Shown: positions 8,023-17,062 of the stretch, in pieces
How the letters are laid out: the number at the start of each line of letters is the position of its first letter
How positions within the stretch are numbered: position 1 is the stretch's first letter
Source: Ensifer adhaerens
GTDB lineage: Bacteria > Pseudomonadota > Alphaproteobacteria > Rhizobiales > Rhizobiaceae
Direction of reading: 5' to 3'
Assembly (NCBI GenBank): GCA_900215285.1
Contig: OCMG01000004.1
Span: 310,001 to 374,000, forward strand
Length of the DNA stretch: 64,000 nt
Position numbers and translations under genes: made by a program
Notes under the pieces: generated by a model
Databases searched by the model: none
Told to the model about the DNA's origin: nothing
The model's input: only the letters and a program-made list of their open reading frames with translations

Positions 8023-9297
8023 TCACCCATAAGCCTCCGCCAGCAATTCCACCGTATGGCGGATCGGGATGCGCGTGCCGGTGCCGATCTGGGTCATGCA
8101 GCCAATGTTGCCGGTGGCGATGAGGTCGGGTTTCGTCGCTTCGATATTCTTCACCTTGCGGGCCTTCAGCTCCGCCGAAATCTCCGGCTGGAGCATGTTG
8201 TAGGTGCCGGCAGAGCCGCAGCAGAGATGGCCCTCGGCCGGTTCCTTCACCTTGTAGCCGGCCTTTTGCAAGAGCAGTTTCGGCAGCATGGTGATCTTCT
8301 GGCCGTGCTGCATCGAGCAGGCGGAATGATAGGCGACCGTGCGGCCATTGGCAGGCAGTTGCGGCAGCTCCAATGTGGAGAGATACTCGGTGATGTCCTT
8401 CGCAAGCGATGCGACGCGCGCGGCCTTGGCGGCATAGGCGGGGTCGCGGGCGAGCATGTGGCCGTAGTCCTTGATCGTCGTGCCGCAGCCGGACGCGGTG
8501 ATGATGATGGCGTCGAGACCGCCTTTTTCGATCTCGCGGGTCCAGACATCAACATTGTTGCGCACGGAGGCGAGCGCCTGTTCCTCGCGGCCCATGTGAT
8601 GGGCGAGCGAGCCGCAGCAGCTTTCGCCCTCGGCAATGACGACCTCGACACCGAGGCTGTTGAGCAGCTTGATCGTCGCTTCATTGATTTCCGGCTTCAG
8701 CACCGGCTGGGCGCAGCCGGACAGCATGGCGACCCGCGCGCGTGGCGTCCCCTTGGGCGCATAGCGTCCCGCCTCGGCGAAGCTGCTTTTCGGCGGCACA
8801 TGACGGGGCGCGAGATCGAGCATATGGCCGAAGGCGCGGGTAAGCGGCAGCGTCTTGAGGAGGTTCGAAAACGGCTGCCCGAACCTCGCAGCCTTCAGCG
8901 CCAGCCGGAACCGGCCCGGATAAGGCAGGACCCAGGCCAGCACGCCGCGCGCCAGCCGGTCGGCCAGCGGGCGGTCATAGGTCTTCTCGACGTGCTCGCG
9001 GGCGAGGTCGATCAGGTGCATGTAATCGACGCCCGAAGGACAGGTCGAGGTGCAGGAGAGACAGGAGAGGCAGCGATCGACATGCAGAGCTGTCTCTGCA
9101 TCCGCGTCGCGGCCGTTCTCGAACATGTCCTTGATCAGATAGATACGCCCGCGCGGACTGTCGAGCTCGTTGCCGAGCGTGACATAGGTCGGACAGGTGG
9201 CCGTGCAGAGCCCGCAATGCACGCATTTGCGCACGATGCTTTCCGCCTCTGCGGTCTTCGGGTCGGCAAGCTGGGCGAGCGAGAAATTGGTCTGCAC
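8023..9297 (-). CDS. glcF: Glycolate oxidase iron-sulfur subunit GlcF
   Basis: 424 aa. GlcF carries electrons from the flavin subunits GlcD/GlcE to the quinone pool at the membrane during glycolate to glyoxylate oxidation. Two [4Fe-4S] ferredoxin motifs (CVHCGLCTATCP and CLSCLSCTSTCP) are followed by two CCG domains (GESCCGSLAHH and GHLCCGSAGTYN). The start codon is GTG at 9297. It is the last gene of a minus-strand glcD-glcE-(DUF4870)-glcF run. Length and motif content are complete. Confidence 0.96.
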   Translation of the reverse strand: MQTNFSLAQLADPKTAEAESIVRKCVHCGLCTATCPTYVTLGNELDSPRGRIYLIKDMFENGRDADAETALHVDRCLSCLSCTSTCPSGVDYMHLIDLAREHVEKTYDRPLADRLARGVLAWVLPYPGRFRLALKAARFGQPFSNLLKTLPLTRAFGHMLDLAPRHVPPKSSFAEAGRYAPKGTPRARVAMLSGCAQPVLKPEINEATIKLLNSLGVEVVIAEGESCCGSLAHHMGREEQALASVRNNVDVWTREIEKGGLDAIIITASGCGTTIKDYGHMLARDPAYAAKAARVASLAKDITEYLSTLELPQLPANGRTVAYHSACSMQHGQKITMLPKLLLQKAGYKVKEPAEGHLCCGSAGTYNMLQPEISAELKARKVKNIEATKPDLIATGNIGCMTQIGTGTRIPIRHTVELLAEAYG

Positions 9298-9319
9298 GGT
9301 GTCTACAGTCCTCGAATGG

Positions 9320-9694
9320 TTAGAGCATCCAGCTTTGGGGGTTTGCGATAGGTTCGCCGCGGCCGACCTGCTGCAGGCCGATGACGCAGCGGACGATGGA
9401 CCAGACGGCGGTGGCGATGAAGCCGAGAATGCCGATGAAGAGGAAGGTGAGGATCAGCGAAATGAGGCTGTAGAGACAGCCGATCCAGAAGGTGCGGATC
9501 GCATAGGTGTAGTGGCTGTCATAAATTCCGCCGATCTTGCCACGATTGATATAGGCGAAGACGAGGCCGACCAGCGGCGTGATGCCGATCACGAATCCGG
9601 CCAGATAAAGCACATAGACCAGCTGCACGTTGCCCTTGCCGGGCTCGAGATAGCCGGATGCGTCCGGCGGCATGGTGTTTTGCGGTTCAGACAT
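9320..9694 (-). CDS. DUF4870-family membrane protein inserted in the glc operon
   Basis: 124 aa with three or four predicted transmembrane helices (QLVYVLYLAGFVIGITPLVG, FWIGCLYSLISLILTFLFIG, then LGFIATAVWSIVRCVIGL). The spacing of 22 bases to glcF and 30 to glcE shows it is part of the operon. The family is of unknown function. Its place between two subunits of a membrane-linked oxidase suggests, but does not prove, a role in anchoring or assembly of the glycolate oxidase. Confidence 0.8.
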   Translation of the reverse strand: MSEPQNTMPPDASGYLEPGKGNVQLVYVLYLAGFVIGITPLVGLVFAYINRGKIGGIYDSHYTYAIRTFWIGCLYSLISLILTFLFIGILGFIATAVWSIVRCVIGLQQVGRGEPIANPQSWML

Positions 9695-9724
9695 TGCGCG
9701 TCCCCTTCAAGATCGCGAGCGGCA

Positions 9725-10927
9725 TCACCCCATCCGCCCCGGATTGAAAATGCCCTTCGGATCGAGCTTCGCCTTCACGACGGAAGAGAGCGCTGCAACG
9801 CCCTTTTCCTGCGGCTCGAAGGCGGCAATAGCGGCGCGAACCTGCTCGCGCGCTCGGATCAGCGTGGCATGGCCGCCGCCGAGGCGCTTCAGGAATGCGC
9901 GGATCATCTCGGCTTCGGCGTCGCCTTCCATCTGCATCCAGACGAGGCCGCCCTGCCAGTCGAAGAAGGCGTTGACGCCGGTCTCAAGCCGGAGCGCTGC
10001 CAGCAATTGATGGCCGGCGGAAGGCGCGCAGGAGATGCGCCAGAGCGGTTTGCAGGAGCCATCTTCAGAGAAGGGCGTGACATCGCGGATTTCGCGCCAG
10101 ATCTGCTGGCTGTCGCCCTGGTCGACCTGGCTCACCGCGCCATAGCGCTGCAGGAAAGGTTGCAGGCGGTTGACGCGGTCGTTGACAGAGGCTTCGACGC
10201 CTTCGAGGCGCAGCAGCGTGGCCGGGCCGTCAGGCAGGCCATTCTTGCCGAAGAGCCAGCGGACGCTTTCCGGCAGATGCGCAGCGCCCGAGACCTCGCA
10301 GGAGGTCGCAAGAGCAGCCGACATGGCGATGGCCGCTTCGGCATCGTTGAGGCCTGATACGACGACGGTCGCTTCGGCGCGCGGCACAGGCAGGACCTTG
10401 AACGTGACCTCGGTGATGAAGCCGAGCATGCCGTAGGAACCGGCGAGGAGCTTCACGAGGTCGAGGCCGGTGACGTTCTTCATGACACGACCGCCGGACT
10501 TCACGACTTCACCCGCGCCGTTGACGAAGCGGATGCCGAGCAGGCTGTCGCGGGCCGCGCCAGCAACAAAGCGGCGGGGGCCGGATGTGTTGGTAGCGAA
10601 GAGGCCGCCGATGGTTGGCACGCCTTCCGTGCCCATCATCATGCGGTGATCGGCGGGCTCAAAGGCCATCATCTGGCCGTTGTCGGCCAACTCCGCCTCG
10701 ATCTCGGCAACCGGCGTTCCGGCAAGTGCCGTCAGCGTCATCTCGGAGGGGTTATACGCGGTAATGCCCCGGAGGCGCTTCGAGGTGAAGGCGGCACCGT
10801 CAACCTTCTGCCCAAAGCCCGCGCGCGTGTTGCCGCCGGAAATGGCAAGCGCCCTGCCCTCGCGCGCGGCGTTAGCGATCATCGCGGCGGCATCGGCCTC
10901 GGTCTGCGGCTCGTAGATGTCTGCCAT
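9725..10927 (-). CDS. glcE: Glycolate oxidase FAD-binding subunit GlcE
   Basis: 400 aa from the ATG at 10927, one base after the glcD stop, so translation is probably coupled. It has a PCMH-type FAD domain in the first half (ALAISGGNTRAGFG, then GVPTIGGLFATNTSG and SGGRVMKNVTGLDLVKL) and the C-terminal signature DPKGIFNPGRMG. It pairs with GlcD and GlcF in glycolate dehydrogenase. The start chosen is the one with MADIYEP; the longer frame extends into glcD. Confidence 0.95.
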   Translation of the reverse strand: MADIYEPQTEADAAAMIANAAREGRALAISGGNTRAGFGQKVDGAAFTSKRLRGITAYNPSEMTLTALAGTPVAEIEAELADNGQMMAFEPADHRMMMGTEGVPTIGGLFATNTSGPRRFVAGAARDSLLGIRFVNGAGEVVKSGGRVMKNVTGLDLVKLLAGSYGMLGFITEVTFKVLPVPRAEATVVVSGLNDAEAAIAMSAALATSCEVSGAAHLPESVRWLFGKNGLPDGPATLLRLEGVEASVNDRVNRLQPFLQRYGAVSQVDQGDSQQIWREIRDVTPFSEDGSCKPLWRISCAPSAGHQLLAALRLETGVNAFFDWQGGLVWMQMEGDAEAEMIRAFLKRLGGGHATLIRAREQVRAAIAAFEPQEKGVAALSSVVKAKLDPKGIFNPGRMG

Positions 10928-10928
10928 G

Positions 10929-12362
10929 TCAGGCGCGCCCTTCCAGCGGGAAGACCTTGGAGGGGTTGAGCAGCCAATCGGGGTCGAAGGCGGCACGCAC
11001 CGCCATCTGCTGGTCGAGATCGACCTTTGAATATTGATGGGTCATCAGGTCGCGTTTCTCGATGCCGACGCCGTGTTCGCCGGTGAGGCAGCCGCCCGCG
11101 TCGACGCAGAGCTTCAGGATATCGTTGCCGGCCTCTTCGGCGCGGCGCGCCTCGTCCGGGTCGTTGATATTGTAGAGGATCAGCGGATGCATGTTGCCGT
11201 CGCCGGCATGGAAGACATTGGCGACGCGCAGGCCATAACGCGCGACGATCTCGGCCGTGCCGCGCAGGACATTGGTGAGCTGCGACAACGGCACGGTGCC
11301 GTCCATGCAGATATAATCGGCGATGCGGCCGGTCGCGCCGAAGGCGGATTTGCGGCCCTTCCAGATGAGGGCGGCCTCGGTCGCGGACTGGCATTCCTTG
11401 ACCGTTTTCACGCCATGGCGGCGGGCGATCTCGATGATCGCCTTGAGCATGGCATCCATCTCGGCCTCGGAACCCTCGACCTCGACGATCAGCAGCGCCT
11501 CGACATCGAGCGGATAGCCGGCATGCGCGAAAGCCTCGCAAATCTCGATGGCCGGCTTGTCCATGAATTCGATCGCGACCGGGATGAGACCGGCGGCAAT
11601 GACATCGGTGACGCAGGCGCTGGCCCCTTCAGAGGTCTCGAAGCCGAAGAGAACCGGCCGCTGGCCTTCCGGCTTGGCAATGAGGCGCACGGTCGCTTCG
11701 GTCACGATGCCAAGCTGGCCTTCCGAGCCGCAGACGATGCCGAGCAGATCGTAGCCGCTCGCGTCCAGCGCCTTGCCGCCCAGCTCAATCACCGTGCCGT
11801 CGAAGAGGACCATCTTCACGCCAAGCAGATTGTTGGTCGTCACTCCATATTTCAGGCAATGCGCACCGCCGGAATTCATGCCGATATTGCCGCCGATGGT
11901 GCAAGCGAGCTGCGAACTCGGGTCGGGCGCATAGAAGAAACCATCAGCAGACACGGCTTCGGAAATCGCCAGATTGGTCACGCCGGCCTGTACGCGGGCG
12001 CAGCGGTTGGGATAGTCGACCTCGAGAATGCGGTTCATGCGGGTCAGCGCAATGACCACCGCATCCTCCTGAGGGATCGCGCCACCGGAAAGTGAGGTGC
12101 CAGCACCGCGCGGTACGACCGGCACCTTGTATTTCGCGCAATATTTCAGGATCGCGGCGACCTCTTCGGTCGTACGCGGCAGGGCCACGGCGAGCGGCAT
12201 GCGGCGATAGGCGATGAAGCCATCCGTCTCGAAAGGCTTCAGCTCACGTTCTGACGAGACCACAGTGCCGGGGGTCAACAAATCGGCGAGGTCGGCCACA
12301 ATCTGATCGCGCCGGGACAGGATCGCCGGGTCCGGCGCTTTCAGGGCTATCGCTCCGCTCAT
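10929..12362 (-). CDS. glcD: Glycolate oxidase catalytic subunit GlcD (FAD-linked)
   Basis: 477 aa, the flavin catalytic subunit that oxidises glycolate (or D-lactate) to the 2-oxo acid. It shows the FAD-binding PRGAGTSLSGG loop near residue 86, IGGNIGMNSGGAH near 160, and the C-terminal oxidase signature GDGNMHP plus GEHGVGIEKRD. It is first in the glcDEF operon and starts 129 bases from the divergent LysR gene at 12492, the likely regulator. Confidence 0.96.
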   Translation of the reverse strand: MSGAIALKAPDPAILSRRDQIVADLADLLTPGTVVSSERELKPFETDGFIAYRRMPLAVALPRTTEEVAAILKYCAKYKVPVVPRGAGTSLSGGAIPQEDAVVIALTRMNRILEVDYPNRCARVQAGVTNLAISEAVSADGFFYAPDPSSQLACTIGGNIGMNSGGAHCLKYGVTTNNLLGVKMVLFDGTVIELGGKALDASGYDLLGIVCGSEGQLGIVTEATVRLIAKPEGQRPVLFGFETSEGASACVTDVIAAGLIPVAIEFMDKPAIEICEAFAHAGYPLDVEALLIVEVEGSEAEMDAMLKAIIEIARRHGVKTVKECQSATEAALIWKGRKSAFGATGRIADYICMDGTVPLSQLTNVLRGTAEIVARYGLRVANVFHAGDGNMHPLILYNINDPDEARRAEEAGNDILKLCVDAGGCLTGEHGVGIEKRDLMTHQYSKVDLDQQMAVRAAFDPDWLLNPSKVFPLEGRA

Positions 12363-12491
12363 CTATGTCCCTCCCGCTTTCAATTCTGAAACGGAATCTA
12401 CCGCCTTGCCGGGCGCTTGCGCAAGCACGGCGAAATGCTAATAAGTTTTTCCTTGCGGGAGATAATCGTTTCGATTTTCAACGGAGGAGCC

Positions 12492-13388
12492 ATGACGCGG
12501 CTGGAGGATCTGGAAATCTTCGCCCATGTTGCGCGCACGTCGAGCATGTCGGCGGCGGGGCGCGAGCTTGGGCTGTCGCCGGCGGTCGTCTCCAAGCGGA
12601 TCAAGCATCTGGAGGAGCGACTGGGAACGCGGCTCTTCCAGCGCACGACCCGGCAATTGTCCCTGACGGAATCAGGCCAGGGCTTCTTCATCCGCATCGA
12701 GGCTATTCTCGGCGGCATAGAGGATGCGGAAGCCTTCATCGCGGGCCGCACGGAAGAAGCCCGCGGCATGTTGAAAATCTCGGCCCCCACCTCTTTCGGT
12801 CGCATGCATGTCGCGCCGCATCTCAAGCCTTTCATGCAGGCCAATCCGGGGATCACGATCAACCTGACGCTTTCCGACGAGTTCATCGATCTCGTCGCCG
12901 GCGGCTACGATCTGGCGATCCGGATCGGCGAACTCACCGATTCAAGCCTCGTCGCCCGGCGGCTTGCGCCGGTACGGCGGCTGCTTTGCGCAAGCCCCGA
13001 CTACGTCGCCGCACATGGGATGCCGCAGACTTTGGCCGATCTCGATCGTCACATCTGCCTTCCGCCGCATAACAACGACACATGGCGGCTGGAAGGACCG
13101 GAGGGACCGGTGATCTACCGGCCACAGGGGCCGCTCGTCACGAATTCGTCGGAAGTGATCCGTGAGGCGGTGATTGCGGGGCTCGGCATCGCGCTGCGGT
13201 CCACCTGGGATGTCGGCCCGGAACTCAAGAGCGGCAAGCTCCTGGCGGTCCTGCCGTTTCTGGAAGCTCCGAAGAATGTGGCGCTCTCGGCGGTCTATCC
13301 GAGCCGGGAGTTCCTGCCGGCCAAGGTACGGCTGTTCATCGATTATCTTGCGGGGCTTTACGGACCGAGACCCTACTGGGAAGGATAA
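12492..13388 (+). CDS. LysR-family regulator next to glycolate oxidase genes
   Basis: 298 aa from the ATG at 12492 with GGAGG just upstream. The N-terminal winged helix is visible (DLEIFAHVARTSSMSAAG, then LSPAVVSKRIKHLEERLGTR), followed by the substrate-binding domain (MLKISAPTSFGR...NSSEVIREAVIAGLGIAL). It is divergent from glcD and precedes lutABC, so it may control either or both. The intergenic region carries GAAACG (12388-12393) and CGTTTC (12467-12472) half-sites that could be its operator. The effector is not known; glycolate, lactate or glyoxylate are the obvious guesses. Confidence 0.88.
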   Translation: MTRLEDLEIFAHVARTSSMSAAGRELGLSPAVVSKRIKHLEERLGTRLFQRTTRQLSLTESGQGFFIRIEAILGGIEDAEAFIAGRTEEARGMLKISAPTSFGRMHVAPHLKPFMQANPGITINLTLSDEFIDLVAGGYDLAIRIGELTDSSLVARRLAPVRRLLCASPDYVAAHGMPQTLADLDRHICLPPHNNDTWRLEGPEGPVIYRPQGPLVTNSSEVIREAVIAGLGIALRSTWDVGPELKSGKLLAVLPFLEAPKNVALSAVYPSREFLPAKVRLFIDYLAGLYGPRPYWEG

Positions 13389-13461
13389 GTTCTCGCTTGG
13401 CAGCCACCGTGGCGGTTGATATCCCTCTTGGCACGAGGTGCGGTTCACGGGAGGAAAGTGC

Positions 13462-14220
13462 ATGACCGACAAGCCGAGCGTCGGGCTCTTCGTCACCTGT
13501 CTTGCGGACCTGTTCAGGCCGACAGTCGGCTTCGCGGCGGCGAAGCTGATCGAGGACGCGGGCTGCGCGCTGCATGTGCCGATGGCGCAGACCTGTTGCG
13601 GGCAGCCGGCTTACAATTCCGGCGACCGGCAGGATGCGCGCGCGCTGGCCGAGCAGACGATCGAGGCTTTCGAAGGCTTTGACTATGTCGTGGCGCCCTC
13701 CGGCTCCTGCGCCGCCATGCTGAAGAAGCACTATCCCGGCCTCTTCAAGGGAGACGCCATCTGGGAAAGGCGTGCAGACGCCTTTTCAGGCAAGGTGCAT
13801 GAGCTGGTTTCCTTCCTGACCGACGTGATGAAGGTCGCCTCCGTCTCAAGCGACTTTGCCGGCACGGTCACCTATCACGACAGTTGTTCGGGCTTGCGCG
13901 AACTCGGGGTGAAGGAGCAGCCACGCGCGCTCCTGACGTCCATTGCGGGCGTCACGCTTTCGGAAATGAAGGATAGCGAAGTCTGTTGCGGCTTCGGCGG
14001 AACGTTCTGCGTGAAGTATCCGGACATTTCCAATGCCATTGTCGAGAAGAAGACGGCGACGATCAGCGACACAGGCGCCGATGTGCTGTTGGCGGGCGAT
14101 ATCGGCTGTCTGATGAACATGGCCGGCAAGATCCGCCGTGAAGGCGGCAGGACGGAAGTCCGCCATGTGGCCGAAGTTCTGGCCGGGATGACAGGCGCAC
14201 CGCCGATCGCAGGCAAGTAA
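13462..14220 (+). CDS. lutA: L-lactate utilisation protein LutA (CCG-domain Fe-S subunit)
   Basis: 252 aa from the ATG at 13462 behind GGAGGAAAG. It has two CCG domains: AQTCCGQPAYNSG near residue 47 and SEVCCGFGGTFC near 180, plus DSCSGLREL. LutA/LldE is part of the three-protein LutABC complex that oxidises L-lactate to pyruvate. lutB starts 11 bases downstream. The complex resembles an alternative to LldD, with electrons probably passing to quinone. Confidence 0.95.
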   Translation: MTDKPSVGLFVTCLADLFRPTVGFAAAKLIEDAGCALHVPMAQTCCGQPAYNSGDRQDARALAEQTIEAFEGFDYVVAPSGSCAAMLKKHYPGLFKGDAIWERRADAFSGKVHELVSFLTDVMKVASVSSDFAGTVTYHDSCSGLRELGVKEQPRALLTSIAGVTLSEMKDSEVCCGFGGTFCVKYPDISNAIVEKKTATISDTGADVLLAGDIGCLMNMAGKIRREGGRTEVRHVAEVLAGMTGAPPIAGK

Positions 14221-14230
14221 GGACCAGACG

Positions 14231-15661
14231 ATGCAGATCACGACGCCCCAGTTCAAGGAAAATGCCAGCCGGGCACTCGGCGACGCGGCGCTGCAGAAGG
14301 CGTTGAAGAATGTCGAGATCGGCTTCATCGCCAAGCGTCTGGCCGCCGCCGATGCCCTGCCCGAATTCGAACAGCTGCGCGATATTGCCCGCGACATCAA
14401 GAACCATACGCTCGCGCATCTCGACCTTTATCTGGAGGAATACGAGAAGAAGGTGATTGCGTCGGGCGGGCAGGTTCACTTCGCCGAAACGGCGGAGGAC
14501 GCGCGCGCCATCATCCTCGATATCTGTCGCAAGCGGAACGCCAAGACCGTCACCAAGGGCAAGTCGATGATCACCGAGGAAATCGGGCTCAACGATTTCT
14601 TCGAAAAGAACGGCATCGAGCCGGTCGAAACCGACCTTGGCGAATATATCATCCAGCTGCGCGGGGAGACGCCCAGCCACATCATCGCTCCCGCCGTGCA
14701 TCTGAACAAGGACCAGGTGGAAAGCGATTTCCGCCGGGTCCATACCCACCTGCCGCCGGATAGAGACCTCACCCAGCACGAGGCTCTGCTGAACGAGGCG
14801 CGACAAGTGCTTCGGCAACGTTACTTCGACGCCGATGTCGGTATCACGGGCGCCAACTTCCTGGTCGCGGAAACAGGCTCCTCCGTGATCGTCACCAATG
14901 AAGGCAATGGCGACCTCACGCAGACGCTCGGCAAATGCCATGTCGTCGTCGCCTCGCTCGAAAAGCTGGTGCCGACGCTGAACGACTGTTCCCAGATCCT
15001 CAGGCTTCTGGCGCGTTCCGCGACCGGACAGGACATGTCCGTCTACACGACCTTCTCCACCGGACCGAAGCGGGCGCAAGACCCGGACGGGCCGGAGGAA
15101 TATCATGTCGTGCTGCTCGACAACGGGCGCACCTCGATGCTCGGCACGGAGTTCCAGGACATGCTGCGCTGCATCCGTTGCGGGGCCTGCATGAACCACT
15201 GTCCCGTCTATCATGCGGTCGGCGGCCACGCCTATGGGGCGGTCTATCCCGGACCGATGGGCGCCGTGCTCACGCCCTCGCTTTCGGGCATCGAAGTGGC
15301 CGGGCACATGCCCAACGCCTCGACCTTCTGCGGGCGCTGCGAAAGCGTCTGTCCCATGCGCATCCCGCTGCCCAAGATGATGCGGCATTGGCGGGAGCGC
15401 GAATTCGAAAAGCACCTGACGCCGTCCGCGGCCCGCTACGGCCTGAAGGTCTGGGCCTTCTTCGCGAAGCGGCCGAGGCTCTATCGCGCCGCGGTGTCCG
15501 TCGCCATGCCGCTCCTTTCGGCGGTTGGAGGCTCGAAGCGGCGCATCCACAGCCTGCCGCTGGCCGGCGGCTGGACGAAACACCGCGAAATGCCCGCACC
15601 GGAAGGAAAGACCTTCCTGCAGGCCTGGGCGGAGAAGCAGGCGAAGGAGGCCGGACGATGA
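14231..15661 (+). CDS. lutB: L-lactate utilisation iron-sulfur protein LutB
   Basis: 476 aa. The N-terminal LUD domain (KNAK...VTKGKSMITEEIGLND) is followed by a ferredoxin-like segment with CIRCGACMNHCP near residue 315 and CGRCESVCPMRIPLPKM near 365, matching LutB/LldF/YkgF. It transfers electrons from lactate oxidation in the LutABC complex. The stop overlaps the lutC start (ATGA), so translation is coupled. Confidence 0.96.
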   Translation: MQITTPQFKENASRALGDAALQKALKNVEIGFIAKRLAAADALPEFEQLRDIARDIKNHTLAHLDLYLEEYEKKVIASGGQVHFAETAEDARAIILDICRKRNAKTVTKGKSMITEEIGLNDFFEKNGIEPVETDLGEYIIQLRGETPSHIIAPAVHLNKDQVESDFRRVHTHLPPDRDLTQHEALLNEARQVLRQRYFDADVGITGANFLVAETGSSVIVTNEGNGDLTQTLGKCHVVVASLEKLVPTLNDCSQILRLLARSATGQDMSVYTTFSTGPKRAQDPDGPEEYHVVLLDNGRTSMLGTEFQDMLRCIRCGACMNHCPVYHAVGGHAYGAVYPGPMGAVLTPSLSGIEVAGHMPNASTFCGRCESVCPMRIPLPKMMRHWREREFEKHLTPSAARYGLKVWAFFAKRPRLYRAAVSVAMPLLSAVGGSKRRIHSLPLAGGWTKHREMPAPEGKTFLQAWAEKQAKEAGR

Positions 15662-16329
15662 GTGCGCGCGACACCATTCTCGCCAAGGTTCGGCGCTCGT
15701 TGAAGGTTTCGGGCGAGGAGCCGGGCCGGCGTGCCGCAGTGGCCAGCTATCTTGCGGAAGCCCGGCAGGGGCTGATCCCTGCGCGCGGACAACTGCCGCA
15801 GGAAGAACGGATAGCGGTGTTCTCCAAATACGCCCAGAAATACGGTGCGACGGTCGCGCGCATTGACGCGATTGATAAGCTTCCTCAAGAAGTCGGCCGC
15901 TACTTGAAGAACCACAATCTCCCCGCCTCGGTGCGCATGGGCGAAGACCCCCTGCTGAAGGCGGCCAATTTTGCGAGCGAACCGATGTTGACGGTGCTGC
16001 CTGGCGCATCAGACGGCACGGATCTTGCCGGCGTCAGCCATGCACGCGGCGCGGTGGCCGAGAGCGGGACGCTCGTGCTGGCATCCGGCCCCGACAATCC
16101 GGTCACAATCACCTTCCTGCCGGAGCACCACATCGTGGCGGTCCGGGCACAGGATATCGGCGGCTCGCTGGAAGAGGCATTCGCGGGCATCGCGGCGACC
16201 TATGGCAAGGGCGAGTTGCCGCGCACGGTCAACTTCGTGACAGGCCCTTCGCGCTCAGGCGATATCGAGCAAAAGATCATCATGGGCGCGCATGGTCCAA
16301 GAGCGCTACACGTCGTGATCGTGGGTTGA
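15658..16329 (+). CDS. lutC: L-lactate utilisation protein LutC
   Basis: 223 aa starting in the ATGA overlap with lutB at 15658; a longer open frame upstream lies inside lutB. The LUD-domain signature is SHARGAVAESGTLVLASGPD and the conserved end is VTGPSRSGDIEQKIIMGAHG. LutC/LldG is the third member of the lactate oxidation complex. It is last in the lutABC operon. Confidence 0.95.
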   Translation: MSARDTILAKVRRSLKVSGEEPGRRAAVASYLAEARQGLIPARGQLPQEERIAVFSKYAQKYGATVARIDAIDKLPQEVGRYLKNHNLPASVRMGEDPLLKAANFASEPMLTVLPGASDGTDLAGVSHARGAVAESGTLVLASGPDNPVTITFLPEHHIVAVRAQDIGGSLEEAFAGIAATYGKGELPRTVNFVTGPSRSGDIEQKIIMGAHGPRALHVVIVG

Positions 16330-16452
16330 AACGCATCCCCAGATATCGCGATAGATTCGGGATTGTCGCAAAAATGTCGTACAAAACCGGGCGCTGGCTC
16401 CTATATTAGCTGAATTGCTGTCGCATCAAACAACCTGAGAGCGCCCTCACAA

Positions 16453-16944
16453 TTGAACGTCGTTTCACGCCTAGCGTCCGAAATCCGCCTGATGATGCGC
16501 CGCCCGGAGCGGTTGCAGTTCGCTGCCCTGTGTTATCGCAACAGGGACGACGCGAGCGGCGTCGAGATCCTGCTGATCACAAGCCGTGGGACGGGCCGAT
16601 GGGTCATTCCCAAGGGCTGGCCGATGAACGGGAAGCTGGCGCATGCGGTCGCTGAACGCGAGGCACTGGAAGAAGCAGGCGTGAAGGGCAAGGCGGAAAC
16701 GAAGCCGCTGGGAACCTATGGTTACATGAAGGGCCTTGATTCCGGGTTCGAAATTCCGTGCAAGGTGCAGGTTCATGCCCTGAAGGTCAGCGGCTTCGCC
16801 AACAACTACAAGGAAAAGGGCCAGCGCGAAATGGCCTGGTTTTCCTGCGAGGACGCCGCCTCACGCGTCGATGAGCCTGGACTCAAGGAACTGATTCGCG
16901 GTTTCGAGGTCCGTGCGCAATCGCGAGCCTCCACGGCAGACTGA
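16453..16944 (+). CDS. Nudix hydrolase (diphosphoinositol-polyphosphate type)
   Basis: 163 aa from a TTG at 16453; an ATG at 16492 would give a shorter form beginning MMRRPERLQFAALCYR. The Nudix helix is readable as REALEEAGV near residue 74, preceded by VIPKGWPMNGKLA, the variant seen in rhizobial DIPP-like Nudix proteins in which the first Glu of the box is Lys. It should hydrolyse a nucleoside diphosphate linked to another group; the real substrate is unknown. The gene stands alone, with 123 bases before it and 118 after. Confidence 0.85.
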   Translation: MNVVSRLASEIRLMMRRPERLQFAALCYRNRDDASGVEILLITSRGTGRWVIPKGWPMNGKLAHAVAEREALEEAGVKGKAETKPLGTYGYMKGLDSGFEIPCKVQVHALKVSGFANNYKEKGQREMAWFSCEDAASRVDEPGLKELIRGFEVRAQSRASTAD

Positions 16945-17062
16945 AGCCCGGGATTGGCCCCGGCCTACGTCATCTGACGGTTGCTCTTGCGGCAATCGCC
17001 CGATAAATAGCGGACGGGAGACGCGGACGACCCGGAACGATCTGTCGTGCGCCAATTGAGCC

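Noticed and set aside
14063..16009. 648-codon open frame antisense to lutABC
   Set aside because: Runs across three overlapping, well-supported genes on the other strand.
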